Made by a program: the position numbers and the translations under genes | In this document: piece after piece, positions 43,293 through 54,929 of the stretch | Layout of the letters: the number at the start of each line of letters is the position of its first letter | How positions within the stretch are numbered: position 1 is the first letter of the stretch | The notes under the pieces: model-generated | Databases searched by the model: none | What the model saw: only the letters and a program-made list of their open reading frames with translations | What the model was told of the DNA's origin: nothing | Source: Dendrolimus kikuchii | Lineage: Eukaryota; Arthropoda; Insecta; Lepidoptera; Lasiocampidae | Length of the DNA stretch: 64,000 nt | Reading direction: 5' to 3' | Assembly (NCBI GenBank): GCA_019925095.2 | Contig: CM034389.1 | Location: 2,812,001 to 2,876,000, forward strand

Positions 43293-43604
43293 ATCCGTGC
43301 AGGAACGGAGAAAGAATACAATTTCCTGCGGCCGGGCGGCCTGTCGTAAAAGGCGACTTAATAACCCACAGCCAGGTGGTAGGGCATTTGCCCGACTGGA
43401 TGGCTACCACCCCTGGTCTAAAGTATGTCGCCATAACAACCTTGAGTTGTGTTCCGGCATTAGTGACCAGGTTCCAGTTTCCCTTAAGAGAGCAGCAGCG
43501 CATTTTTAGCAACTTTGCTGTTGCAAATGTCCATAGGCGATGGTAACCGCTTTCCATCAAGTGGGCCGTCAGCCTGTCTGCTGATCTCCTGCAATAAAAA
43601 AAAA
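43293..43604 (+). mobile_element. SINE-A at array unit 1 start
   Basis: ATCCGTGCAGG to CAATAAAAAAAAA; the left boundary of the tandem array. Confidence 0.8.
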
Positions 43605-43734
43605 TGTATTTACTGTTAAAACAATAAACTGGCCCACAAAAATAGTCGTCTGTACTTTTGACCTAACCTATCTATTCTTATATAGTTCGATGCGCTGAAT
43701 CCAAATCTGGGATCAGTTTGATCCATACACCTTC

Positions 43735-43905
43735 AAAATTTTATAGACCAAACTGACCGTAGATTCGGTCTTTTGGTCCATATACCCTGAACATTTACAG
43801 AGTTTATGGATCAACCTGACCCTAGATTCGCGCCATTTGGACCATACACCCTGAACAGTTTCAGGGTGTATGGACCAACCTGACCCTAGATTCGTTCTTT
43901 TGGTC
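43735..43905. repeat. 63-bp minisatellite, unit 1
   Basis: About two degenerate units of the GGTCCATACACCCTGAACAT type, fewer than in units 2 and 3. Confidence 0.8.
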
Positions 43906-44140
43906 TAATTTTATTGCGACGTTTCAGCCACTTTTCAGTAGCCGTGATCATGGACAAAGATGACAATGTCAGTGAATATGCTACAATTTTTATTTAACCT
44001 ACCGCCGACTTGTTCATTTTAATTATTTAGAATTAATTTTTGTTTATGGTTATTATTTAGCCATGGGAGCTTACGAAATAAAATACCGCACTGCAAACCG
44101 TTAAAACGTAGTTTTATTATGTACTAGTCGCGAAAACACA
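43905..44140. repeat. repeat-P, unit 1, with LINE-B empty site
   Basis: Repeat-P in its uninterrupted form; AATTTTTGTTTA occurs once at 44035-44046, the site filled by LINE-B in units 2 and 3. Confidence 0.75.
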
Positions 44141-44194
44141 ATACAATTTCAATATATGTTTTATTTAAATTTAATCATTTGTCTTTCATTCATG

Positions 44195-44313
44195 CGACCA
44201 GGCGGCCTATCGTAAGAGGCGACTAAACAACCCGATGTCCATAGGCAACGGTAATCATTTTCCATCACAGTTGGGCCGTCAGCTTGTCTGCTGAGCTTCA
44301 GCAATACAAAAAA
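44195..44313 (+). mobile_element. SINE-A remnant, internally deleted
   Basis: GCGACCAGGCGGCCTATCGT joined directly to CCGATGTCCATAGGCAACGG, so most of the middle is missing. Repeated at 46639-46758 and 49083-49200. Confidence 0.7.
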
Positions 44314-44360
44314 TCATAATAAGAGGTGGTGATTACAGATTACAGATTTTACTAGAAGAT

Positions 44361-44673
44361 GTTTTTTTTTATTGCAGGAGATCAGCAGACAGGCAGACGG
44401 CCCACTTGATGGAAAGCGGTTACCATCGCCTATGGACAGTTGCAACATCAAAGTTGCTACAAATGCGCTGCTGCTCTCTTAAGGGAGAATGGAACCTGGT
44501 CTCTAATGTCGGAATACAACTCAAGGTTGTTATGGCGACATACTTTAGACCAGGGGTGGTAGCCATCCAGTCGGGCAAATACCCTACCACCTGGCTGTGG
44601 GTTGTTAAGTCGCCTCTTACGACAGGCCGCCCGGCCGCAGGAAATTGTATTCTTTCTCCGTTCCTGCACGGAT
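44361..44673 (-). mobile_element. SINE-A, antisense, unit 1
   Basis: Full-length; AGAAGAT/AAAAGAT on the two sides may be its target duplication. With the sense copies it forms inverted SINE pairs in each unit. Confidence 0.78.
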
Positions 44674-45489
44674 AAAAGATTGTCATTCTTTATTATTCTG
44701 CTTCCATGGCTCTATATAATTTATTTTATTATTTATTTAGGTTTATGGCTTGGCAGCTAGGCCTTTAAGCCAGATCTTAGTTTACAATATAGTTTCTTCA
44801 TTTTCTTAAGCCTATGTGTAGCACAGCTGAACTGTAGGTAATCAACTAGTGCCATTCAATGGAGTTCTTGTGAAAACTCGATAGGCCACATTTGACTATA
44901 CAGTTTACATTTCTCACAAAAAGGCATAATTACTACTCTAGAATTATCAATATCCTACAACTATTGTTCATTTTAGAGCGATTTTACAGATTTTTATAAA
45001 ATAAAACTATACAACACAACGTCCCCTTTCAGTTCCCGCCAAAAACTCTCGGCTCTATATAACAATTGAGTGTATACCCAAATCCGAGCAATATCCAATT
45101 CTTCCACGCATTATTTCCCCAGGCCGCTCACCACGCGTGGCACGGCGCTGTGTCGTGATTAGAAAACCGTATGTAGTCGCAAAAAGGCATTTTCAATACA
45201 CATTCTGTCTGAATTCGGTATTCCAGATGAACATTGTACGTGCGATCGTATAAATGGTAGATTGCTGAAGGGTTTTGAGCGTGAAAATATTTTAATTGAA
45301 TCCATCTAAATGCATTTAGCTTCAATAATCCGATTTGATATTCAAAATTGTATATTTGAGAGCTAGCAATAGAGAGCTAGCGATAAAGAGCAGCGATAGA
45401 GAGCTAATGATTGAGAGTTAGCGATGGAGACGTTAGCTATAGAGAGCTAACGATACGCGGTAGCTTTATTGTACAGTATTGTACATTTT

Positions 45490-45801
45490 ATCCGTGCAGG
45501 AACGGAGAAAGAATACAATTTCCTGCGGCCGGGCGGCCTGTCGTAAGAGGCGACTTAACAACCCACAGCCAGGTGGTAGGGCATTTGCCCGACTGGATGG
45601 CCACCACCCCTGGTCTAAAAGATGTCGCCATAACAACCTTGAGTTGTGTTCCGGCATTAGTGACCAGGTTCCAGTTTCCCTTAAGAGAGCAGCAGCGCAT
45701 TTTTAGCAACTTTGCTGTTGCAAATGTCCATAGGCGATGGTAACCGCTTACCATCAAGTGGGCCGTCTGCCTGTCTGCTGATCTCCTGCAATAAAAAAAA
45801 A
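45490..45801 (+). mobile_element. SINE-A at array unit 2 start
   Basis: Full-length copy at the unit 1/2 junction. Confidence 0.8.
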
Positions 45802-45894
45802 TGTATTTACTGTTAAAACAATAAACTGGCCCACAAAAATAGTCATCTGTACTTTTGACCTAACCTATCTATTCTTATACAGTTCGATGTGCTG

Positions 45895-46230
45895 AATCCA
45901 AATCTGGGCTTAATTTGCTCCATATACCTTCAAAATTTTAAAGGTTTATGGACCAAACTGACCCTAGATTCGGCCTTTTGGTCCATATACCCTGAACATT
46001 TACAGAGTTTATGGATCAACCTGACCCTAGATTCGGCCTTTTGGTCCATACACCCTGAACATTTACAGGTTTTATGGACCAACCTGACCCTAGATTCGGC
46101 CTTTTGGTCCATACACCGTGAACATTTACAGGGTGTATAGACCAAACTGGCCCCAGATTCTTTTTATTGGTCCATACACCCTCAACAGTTTCAGGGTGTA
46201 TGGACCAACCTGACCCTAGATTCGTTCTTT
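45895..46230. repeat. 63-bp minisatellite with hairpins, unit 2
   Basis: Four to five 63-bp units, each with inverted arms TGGTCCATACACCCTG / CAGGGTGTATGGACCA around a short loop. 63 is a multiple of three, so both strands stay open as 21-residue repeats; I do not call these genes. Confidence 0.85.
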
Positions 46231-46376
46231 TGGTCTAATTTTATTGCGACGTTTCAGCCACTTTTCAGTAGCCGTGATCATGGACAAAGATGACAATGTC
46301 AGTGAATATGCTACAATTTTTATTTAACCTACCGCCGACTTGTTCATTTTAATTATTTAGAATTAATTTTTGTTTA

Positions 46377-46479
46377 AGAAGCAAGTGAGGTGTGTAAGAA
46401 TGGGCCTAAATGGCGCTCTGTTGTTCGTGCCTACCCCGCAAGGGAACTGGCGTGAAGTTATGTATGTATGTATGTATGT
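46377..46479 (+). mobile_element. LINE-B 3' fragment, 103 bp, unit 2
   Basis: Flanked by a perfect 12-bp duplication AATTTTTGTTTA (46365-46376, 46480-46491). It carries the KEASEVCKNGPKWRSVV region to YPARELA, TGA and (ATGT)n. Confidence 0.88.
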
Positions 46480-46638
46480 AATTTTTGTTTATGGTTATTA
46501 TTTACCCATGGAAGCTTACGAAATAAAATACCGCACTGCAAACCGTTAAAACGTAGTTTTATTATGTACTAGTCGCGAAAACACAATACAATTTCAATAT
46601 ATGTTTTATTTAAATTTAATAATTTGTTTTTCATTTCT

Positions 46639-46758
46639 GCGACCAGGCAGCCTGTCGTAAGAGGCGACTAAACAACCCAATGTCCATAGGCCACAGTAAC
46701 CATTTTCCATCAGTTGGGCCGTCAGCTTGTCTGCTGAGCTTCAGCAATTAAAAAAAAT
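46639..46758 (+). mobile_element. SINE-A remnant, unit 2
   Basis: Same deleted form as 44195-44313. Confidence 0.7.
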
Positions 46759-46804
46759 CATAATAAGAGGTGGTGATTACAGATTACAGATTTTACTAGA
46801 AGAT

Positions 46805-47124
46805 TTTTTTATTTTTTTTTTATTGCAGGAGATCAGCAGACAGGCAGACGGCCCACTTGATGGAAAGCGGTTACCATCGCCTATGGACAGTTGCAACATC
46901 AAAGTTGCTACAAATGCGCTGCTGCTCTCTTAAGGGAGAATGGAACCTGGTCTCTAATGTCGGAATACAACTCAAGGTTGTTATGGCGACATACTTTAGA
47001 CCAGGGGTGGTAGCCATCCAGTCGGGCAAATACCCTACCACCTGGCTGTGGGTTGTTAAGTCGCCTCTTACGACAGGCCGCCCGGCCGCAGGAAATTGTA
47101 TTCTTTCTCCGTTCCTGCACGGAT
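46805..47124 (-). mobile_element. SINE-A, antisense, unit 2
   Basis: Paralogous to 44361-44673, with a longer T tract. Confidence 0.78.
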
Positions 47125-47940
47125 AAAAGATTGTCATTCTTTATTATTCTGCTTCCATGGCTCTATATAATTTATTTTATTATTTATTTAGGTTTATGGC
47201 TTGGCAGCTAGGCCTTTAAGCCAGATCTTAGTTTACAATATAGTTTCTTCATTTTCTTAAGCCTATGTGTAGCACAGCTGAACTGTAGGTAATCAACTAG
47301 TGCCATTCAATGGAGTTCTTGTGAAAACTCGATAGGCCACATTTGACTATACAGTTTACATTTCTCACAAAAAGGCATAATTACTACTCTAGAATTATCA
47401 ATATCCTACAACTATTGTTCATTTTAGAGCGATTTTACAGATTTTTATAAAATAAAACTATACAACACAACGTCCCCTTTCAGTTCCCGCCAAAAACTCT
47501 CGGCTCTATATAACAATTGAGTGTATACCCAAATCCGAGCAATATCCAATTCTTCCACGCATTATTTCCCCAGGCCGCTCACCACGCGTGGCACGGCGCT
47601 GTGTCGTGATTAGAAAACCGTATGTAGTCGCAAAAAGGCATTTTCAATACACATTCTGTCTGAATTCGGTATTCCAGATGAACATTGTACGTGCGATCGT
47701 ATAAATGGTAGATTGCTGAAGGGTTTTGAGCGTGAAAATATTTTAATTGAATCCATCTAAATGCATTTAGCTTCAATAATCCGATTTGATTTTGTAAATT
47801 GTATATTTGAGAGCTAGCAATAGAGAGCTAGCGATAAAGAGCAGCGATAGAGATCTAATGATTGAGAGTTAGCGATGGAGACGTTAGCTATAGAGAGCTA
47901 ACGATACGCGGTAGCTTTATTGTACAGTATTGTACATTTT

Positions 47941-48252
47941 ATCCGTGCAGGAACGGAGAAAGAATACAATTTCCTGCGGCCGGGCGGCCTGTCGTAAGAG
48001 GCGACTTAACAACCCACAGCCAGGTGGTAGGGCATTTGCCCGACTGGATGGCCACCACCCCTGGTCTAAAAGATGTCGCCATAACAACCTTGAGTTGTGT
48101 TCCGGCATTAGTGACCAGGTTCCAGTTTCCCTTAAGAGAGCAGCAGCGCATTTTTAGCAACTTTGCTGTTGCAAATGTCCATAGGCGATGGTAACCGCTT
48201 ACCATCAAGTGGGCCGTCTGCCTGTCTGCTGATCTCCTGCAATAAAAAAAAA
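47941..48252 (+). mobile_element. SINE-A at array unit 3 start
   Basis: Full-length copy at the unit 2/3 junction. Confidence 0.8.
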
Positions 48253-48349
48253 TGTATTTACTGTTAAAACAATAAACTGGCCCACAAAAATAGTCGTCTG
48301 TACTTTTGACCTAACCTATCTATTCTTATATAGTTCGATGCGCTGAATC

Positions 48350-48675
48350 CAAATCTGGGATCAGTTTGATCCATACACCTTCAAAATTTTATAGACCAAA
48401 CTGACCGTAGATTCGGTCTTTTGGTCCATACACCCTGAACATTTACAGCGTTTATGGACCAACCTTACCCTAGATTCGGCCTTTTGGTCCATACACCCTG
48501 AACATTTACAGCGTTTATGGACCAACCTTACCCTAGATTCGGCCTTTTGGTCCATACACCCTGAACATTTACAGGGTGTATGGACCACACTGGCCGCAGA
48601 TTCTTTTTATTGGACCATACACCCTCAACAGTTTCAGGGTGTATGGACCAATCTAACCCCAGATTCGTTCTTTTG
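48350..48675. repeat. 63-bp minisatellite, unit 3
   Basis: Four to five units with a different variant order from unit 2 (AGCGTTTATGGACCAACCTT variants), so copy number and composition changed after duplication. Confidence 0.82.
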
Positions 48676-48819
48676 GTCTAATTTTATTCCGACGTTTCAG
48701 CCACTTTTCAATAGCCGTGATCATGGACAAAGATGACAATGTCAGTGAATATGTTACAATTTTTATTTAACCTACCGCCGACTTGTTCATTTTAATTATT
48801 TAGAATTAATTTTTGTTTA

Positions 48820-48922
48820 AGAAGCAAGTGAGGTGTGTAAGAATGGGCCTAAATGGCGCTCTGTTGTTCGTGCCTACCCCGCAAGGGAACTGGCGTGAAG
48901 TTATGTATGTATGTATGTATGT
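48820..48922 (+). mobile_element. LINE-B 3' fragment, 103 bp, unit 3
   Basis: Same insertion and 12-bp duplication (48808-48819, 48923-48934) as in unit 2. Confidence 0.88.
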
Positions 48923-49082
48923 AATTTTTGTTTATGGTTATTATTTACCCATGGAAGCTTACGAAATAAAATACCGCACTGCAAACCGTTAAAACGTAGT
49001 TTTATTATGTACTAGTCGCGAAAACACAATACAATTTCAATATATGTTTTATTTAAATTTAATAATTTGTTTTTCATTTCTG

Positions 49083-49200
49083 CGACCAGGCAGCCTGTCG
49101 TAAGAGGCGACTAAACAACCCAATGTCCATAGGCCACAGTAACCATTTTCCATCAGTTGGGCCGTCAGCTTGTCTGCTGAGCTTCAGCAATTAAAAAAAA
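49083..49200 (+). mobile_element. SINE-A remnant, unit 3
   Basis: Same deleted form as in units 1 and 2. Confidence 0.7.
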
Positions 49201-49247
49201 TCATAATAAGAGGTGGTGATTACAGATTACAGATTTTACTAGAAGAT

Positions 49248-49566
49248 TTTTTTATTTTTTTTTTATTGCAGGAGATCAGCAGACAGGCAGACGGCCCACT
49301 TGATGGAAAGCGGTTACCATCGCCTATGGACAGTTGCAACATCAAAGTTGCTACAAATGCGCTGCTGCTCTCTTAAGGGAGAATGGAACCTGGTCTCTAA
49401 TGTCGGAATACAACTCAAGGTTGTTATGGCGACATACTTTAGACCAGGGGTGGCAGCCATCCAGTCGGGCAAATACCCTACCACCTGGCTGTGGGTTGTT
49501 AAGTCGCCTCTTACGACAGGCCGCCCGGCCGCAGGAAATTGTATTCTTTCTCCGTTCCTGCACGGA
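49248..49566 (-). mobile_element. SINE-A, antisense, unit 3
   Basis: Paralogous to the unit 1 and 2 copies. Downstream, unit 3 lacks a ~25-bp stretch (after GGCCTTTAAG) present in the others. Confidence 0.78.
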
Positions 49567-50360
49567 TAAAAGATTGTCATTCTTTATTATTCTGCTTCCA
49601 TGGCTCTATATAATTTTTTTAATTATTTATTTAGGTTTATGGCTTGGCAGCTAGGCCTTTAAGTTTCTTCATTTTCTTAAGCCTATGTGTAGCACAGCTG
49701 AACTGTAGGTAATCAGCTAGTGCCATTCAATGGAGTTCTTGTGAAAACTCGATAGGCCACATTTGACTATACAGTTTACATTTCTCACAAAAAGACATAA
49801 TTACTACTCTAGAACTATCAATATCTTACAACTATTGTTAATTTTAGAGCGATTTTACAGATTTTTAGAAAATAAAACTACACAACACAACGTCCCCTTT
49901 CAGTTCCCGCCAAAAACTCTCGGCTCTATATAACAATTGAGTGTATACCCAAATCCGAGCAATATCCAATTCTTCCACGCATTATTTCCCCAGGCCGCTC
50001 ACCACGCGTGGCACGGCGCTGTGTCGTGATTAGAAAACCGTATGTAGTCGCAAAAAGGCATTTTCAATACACATTCTGTCTGAATTCGGTATTCCAGATG
50101 AACATTGTACGTGCGATCGTATAAATGGTAGATTGCTGAAGGGTTTTGAGCGTGAAAATATTTTAATTGAATCCATCTAAATGCATTTAACTTCAATAAT
50201 CCGATTTGATTTTGTAAATTGTATATTTGAGAGCTAGCAGTAGAGAGCTAGCGATAAAGAGCAGCGATAGAGAGCTAATGATTGAGAGCTAGCGATGGAG
50301 ACGTTAGCTGTAGAGAGCTAACGAAACGCGGTAGCTTTATTGTACAGTATTGTACATTTT

Positions 50361-50669
50361 ATCCGTGCAGGAACGGAGAAAGAATACAATTTCCTGCGGC
50401 CGGGCGGCCTGTCGTAAGAGGCGACTTAACAACCCACAGCCAGGTGGTAGGGCATTTGCCCGACTGGATGGCTATCACCCCTGGTCTAAAAGATGTCGCC
50501 ATAACAACCTTGAGTTGTGTTCCGGCATTAGTGACCAGGTTCCAGTTTCCCTTAAGAGAGCAGCAGCGCATTTGTAGCAACTTTGCTGTTGCAAATGTCC
50601 ATAGGCGATGGTAACTGCTTTCCATCAAGTGGGCCGTCTGCCTGTCTGCTGATCTCCTGCAATAAAAAA
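50361..50669 (+). mobile_element. SINE-A closing the array
   Basis: Fourth sense copy; sequence to its right is unrelated to the unit, so the array ends within or at this element. Confidence 0.8.
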
Positions 50670-50894
50670 AATATATACAAAAAATTAATTCGGTTGTTTT
50701 TATATAATTGTGGGGTGTATGATTGGTGCGGCGTTAGCGGCGTAGCCTTCCAACACCGGATGACATTCACAAATAAGAAGGAGCTGATATTTTATTGTAG
50801 CCTACGAAATACAATTAAATGAATTACTGTTGAATAACTACAAGCAGATATTGCAATAGACGCACTTGACAACACCTGATAACAAGAATTATTT

Positions 50895-51408
50895 TTGAAG
50901 TGAAACTTCTATATAGACGGATTAGGATTTTTTCTGTCACGAAAAAGCGTTACGGCCGCGTCGAGGAGCGGCATAAATTTAGACTAGACGTGGTGAGAGG
51001 CGGCATAATTTTATAGTAGACTAGCTGTCCGGGCAGACGTTGTTCTGCCCTGAAGAAATAAAATTTAGAACCCGATTGCAGCGCCACCTACCGGGTCCAA
51101 ATGTAAGCTATCCTATCTTTCAAGTCGGATCAAACTGCACGCGATGTGCATCTTGATTAAAATCGCTCAAGTAGTTTAGGAATCCATCGCGGACAAACAA
51201 CGTGACACCTAATTTATATATATTAAGATTATGTATGCGTTTTTTGGTTCCGGATCGAATTCAGTTTTTTTGTTTGATAAAATAAAATATGTTTAAAATG
51301 TAAAATGTATTAATTAAAATGTACCTAACCTAACCAAATCATAATTTGCAGTAAACCTGCGAAAAATCGTAAGGTCTGCTGGGACACATAGTAGAAGTGA
51401 AACTTCAA
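50895..51408 (-). repeat. repeat-E copy containing a Helitron
   Basis: Inverse of 42011-42314, ending TTGAAGTGAAACTTCT and AGAAGTGAAACTTCAA. The excess length is the Helitron at 51021-51228. Confidence 0.72.
51021..51228 (-). mobile_element. non-autonomous Helitron, 208 bp
   Basis: Minus-strand TC (51227-51228) and CTAG (51021-51024) ends, a 6-bp hairpin stem GGGCAG/CTGCCC just before the CTAG end, A before and T after, no target duplication. The related repeat-E at 42 kb shows the uninterrupted site. Contains one unit of the TAGAACCCGAT...CACCTACCGG repeat shared with other Helitrons here. Confidence 0.85.
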
Positions 51409-52229
51409 CGGACAAGTGGAAATACGAATCGCAACGGACAAGTGGCAAAGTCCCAGCACAAATTTCGATTTTTCGCTAGTTAGTTACGAAAAGTTGTTGA
51501 AAAAACAAAATTAAAAAATGCTAATGCCATTAGCTAATCTATCATAATCCTTTACAGTGAAACAGTAGACAATGTACGGGTATAAAAGAAGAAAAGAAAA
51601 TGTATTCCTCGAAAAGGTAAGCATTGTAAAAGAAGATATTACGGGTTTAATCCGGCATCCTTTATTCACATCAAAGAGAAGCCTCGTCGAGTGAAAAATC
51701 TCTTACCTTACTTATAGCGTTGTTGCAAATGTAACTGTGAATTCTGCAGTGGCCACGTTGTACATAGAAGCGTACACAACTCCTTACTACTTACTATACT
51801 ACTATTTGAAAGTTATTTTTAGGGTATTGAAAGAAAGAAAGAAAAAGTATTTATTTAAAACTACATACAAACCGAAACATACTTATAAATAAGACAATAC
51901 AACTGTGAAATGAAGTTCTATATCGGTCCTTACTCAGCATGATGCTTGTTAACTCAACCGCCGGTCGTTACAGTGACTCACGGAGAGACATAACGAAACA
52001 AACAAATAATATTATAATAAATAAATAAGATAGTATAAGAATTAATGCTATTATATTATTATTGCTATTGTAGTAACAGTCCGACACAAGTCGATAATGT
52101 TTTTATTTATTTGCCTCACAGTCAGGCTATTTGTGATGTTTAGTATAGAAGTATTGTAGAATTTTATTTCAAAAAATAAAAAACATATGGACACACATAC
52201 ACCGACGGGCGCATAAACAGACACACACA
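51409..52229. other. intergenic, no gene seen
   Basis: AT-rich; short GAAA repeats near 51830. No gene. Confidence 0.5.
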
Positions 52230-52510
52230 CAGAGGCGTAGCTAGGGTGGGGCAAGTAGGGAAGGCACGAGCCCTGGGCGCGGAGGGCGTCTATCGAAAAG
52301 GGGGCCGCTACATCACCAATTATTATTAAATTTAAAAATCAAATTATTCTACATTATACCATAATGTTATATTTATGATCTCTTTTATGTTTTGTAAGTA
52401 ATATTTAGGGCTGTTTTATTTAATGTATCTGCTATTTATATTAAGAGAGTTTACAAAGGGGCGTAACTATGATGCGTGACCTAGGCGCCATTTTTATTAC
52501 TACGCCCCTA
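52230..52510. mobile_element. hAT-like element in CA microsatellite
   Basis: Left CAGAGGCGTAGCTA and right complement AGGGGCGTAGTA match the ends of the hAT-like element at 9741. CACACACA lies on both sides (52222-52229, 52511-52518), compatible with an 8-bp duplication. 281 bp, non-coding. Confidence 0.68.
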
Positions 52511-52679
<169 letters not shown>

Positions 52680-53249
52680 AGGGTAAACCCTTAAACTCGT
52701 TTATCCGTAACAATCTTACACGTCATGTTTATAGAATATGTAATATTTGTCAATTTTCTATTATGGGGGATGCCCCAGACTCGGTTATTAGCATATTTTT
52801 TTTTCATTGTACAGAAATTCGACCTCTACAGTTTTATTATATGTATAGATTTATCAAAAAGCATTATTCATTATCTCTTTATTAAAGCGATTGTAATGAC
52901 CCTTTGTTTTAACTTTTTTATCGAGCCTAGAAATGTCATACTATAAATGATGTTGCGAACGGATACTACCTTTGCAGATGTCTTATTACCCCTTTGCATT
53001 TGAGTGATCTGCTGTTCGCGCTGATCTCTTAGTTAACGCCACCGTAAGACTTCATAAAAACTTCTTTCCTCTATTAGTATTTCATGCGAGTTCTGAGAAG
53101 CCATTAAGCCGACCATTTAAGGATTTCAAGAACCAGTGGGCAGCATGCAGCTAGGAGGCCATGTCTAATTTACAAATGGATGAGGGTCGGTCAGTCGGGG
53201 AATAAGCCAGTCGTGTTCTGACTGCGAACGAGGCATTACCTAGTGCACT
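52680..53249. other. intergenic, no gene seen
   Basis: No supportable feature. Confidence 0.5.
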
Positions 53250-53450
53250 TTCAGAGCGAGTGTCTTATAACGACGAACTCTGCGCGATGTATGTGATAAC
53301 ATTTTCCTGCCCTACGGTTAGGTTTTATTGTATTCCGATATACTTCTAAAAATTGTGAATTGCATGTGTGTACTTCTAATAAACCTTGTAATAATTCCAA
53401 CGGCATTTTCGATTTCCACCCTCCAAATACCCCTATAATTTCGTACAATA
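53250..53450 (+). mobile_element. possible divergent LTR 3' half
   Basis: TTCTAATAAACCTTGTAATAATTCCAACGGCATTTT resembles the AATAAA region and U5 of LTR-2. Termini are not defined. Confidence 0.35.
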
Positions 53451-53757
53451 ATATAAGTAATCAATATAGATAAAAAGTAACCTCCATAATACTATTATAA
53501 GCCATAATGGCGGTAGTTGAGTTTTTTTTGCAAGTACGGCGGTAGCGTTCGCTAGCGGCACGTGCCCTGTACACGTGCGCGGCGTCGTCACCCCGCCCAC
53601 CTTTCACTACGCTTAGAGTATAAAAACGGACCGCTCCGTTGTATTGGCACGCATTTCCAACGAATGCGTCGTCAAGCATGGACCATTGGCTTCCAATCAG
53701 TACTGCTCTGACAATAGATACGGAACACCGTCATTGGCGGCTAAGTACTATCTAAAT
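53451..53757. other. GC-rich stretch with TATA box
   Basis: GTATAAAAACGG at about 53617 within GC-rich flanks; could be a decayed LTR promoter. No gene supported. Confidence 0.35.
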
Positions 53758-53983
53758 AATAGACGTGGAACACTGTCCCAGTCAGTACTGTCTAAATTGC
53801 GGTAGGTGCGTGGAACGCTGTATCTAACAGCCAGTACAGCCCTAAAGTGACCGCCCCGCTCTCATGACAATAGACGTGGAACACTGTCCCAGACAGTCAG
53901 TACCGTCTAAATTGCGGTAGGTGCGTGGAACGCTGTATCTAACAGCCAGTACAGCCCTAAAGTGACCGCCCCCGCTGTCATAT
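53758..53983. repeat. tandem repeat, ~112 bp x 2
   Basis: AATAGACGTGGAACACTGTC...AAAGTGACCGCCCC is repeated from 53869; a decayed start (ACAATAGATACGGAACACCG) at 53711 hints at a third unit. Confidence 0.85.
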
Positions 53984-54543
53984 CTAACTGTAATTGTTTT
54001 TGTACTTTATTAATGGTGTTTTTGTACTTTATTAATGGTTGTTTGTCTAATCAAATCAATAAATTTGTTATAAAATTAAATAAATTGTTTACGACTATAT
54101 TTTTTATTATTTTCCACTTCTGGTCGCTAAAACTATATTATTTCTAAAATCCACCCAACCACAATAATCCTTCACGGAAGCTATACGCATAATAGTCGAA
54201 TGAATTTGAGGCGAACAAAAAAGCGGAATATCATCCCGAAAATTACCTAAAAGCTTTATACTGGCAATAATGAAGACATTACAGGGACAAAGCACGGTGC
54301 TCCTGGAAGAAATATTACCAACATTTTATATTATGTTGTTTACCTGGGACTTTAACAAATGAACAACCTTCATTGATACAAGGTAAAATGTCATATTATA
54401 CCGACATTGGGTTTATTTGGTAAATTTTTGTGCGATTATTTTAAAAGGCAACATTTATAGGGTTCCACAGCCGTTTTGATAATGTTTAGGAATGTTTCTT
54501 CCGTAGTAGACGGTCCAAGATGACGAGTAGTAGTATGTATATT
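53984..54543. other. intergenic, no gene seen
   Basis: Contains a 23-bp direct duplication (TTTTTGTACTTTATTAATGGT at 53997 and 54019). No gene. Confidence 0.5.
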
Positions 54544-54858
54544 ACATACATACATAACTTCACGCCAGTTCCCTTGCGGGGTAGGCACGAACAACAGAGC
54601 GCCATTCAGGCTTATTCTTACACTCCTCACTTGCTTCTTTGACATTCATAACTCTTGTCATGCACGGTCGTCTGTTCTTAAGGCTCCTGACATCACCTTC
54701 TGCTAGTACACGATCAATTTGATCATGGAAGGTGTGTTGTGGCCTTCCACGACTTCTGCATCCATCCACTTTTGTATTGTATATCTGTTTAGTCATTCTT
54801 TCATCATGTATTCTTTCCACATGCCCGAACCACCGGAGCATTTCTTTCCTTACCTTCT
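54544..54858 (-). mobile_element. LINE-B 3' fragment
   Basis: The minus-strand frame MLRWFGHVERIHDERMTKQI to YPARELA is open; (ACAT)n on the left. The flanking duplication is short or decayed (TATATT). Confidence 0.78.
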
Positions 54859-54929
54859 AGAATATATATTGATTGATAATTTCTCTAAATTTAACTTAAA
54901 TTATATAATAATAGTAGGATATGCTCGTG

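Larger units (their letters stand above)
43293..50669. repeat. three-unit direct segmental duplication
   Basis: Units start at 43293, 45490 and 47941 (lengths 2197, 2451 and 2420 bp) and a fourth SINE-A at 50361 closes the array. Each unit holds: sense SINE-A, 63-bp minisatellite, repeat-P, SINE-A remnant, antisense SINE-A, a unique ~600-bp stretch and short GAGAGCTAGCGATA repeats. Units are nearly identical over long stretches, so duplication is recent. Confidence 0.93.

Noticed and set aside
43291..43560. Open frames of 63-124 codons in SINE-A copies (CRNGERIQFPAAGRP... and MMESGYHRLWTF... types) recurring across the window
   Set aside because: They appear on both strands and in several frames of the same repeat, with no known domain; they are by-products of a repeated sequence.
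45889..46145. Repeat protein with 21-residue units
   Set aside because: Explained by a 63-bp minisatellite; no start context, signal or conserved domain, and both strands are open.
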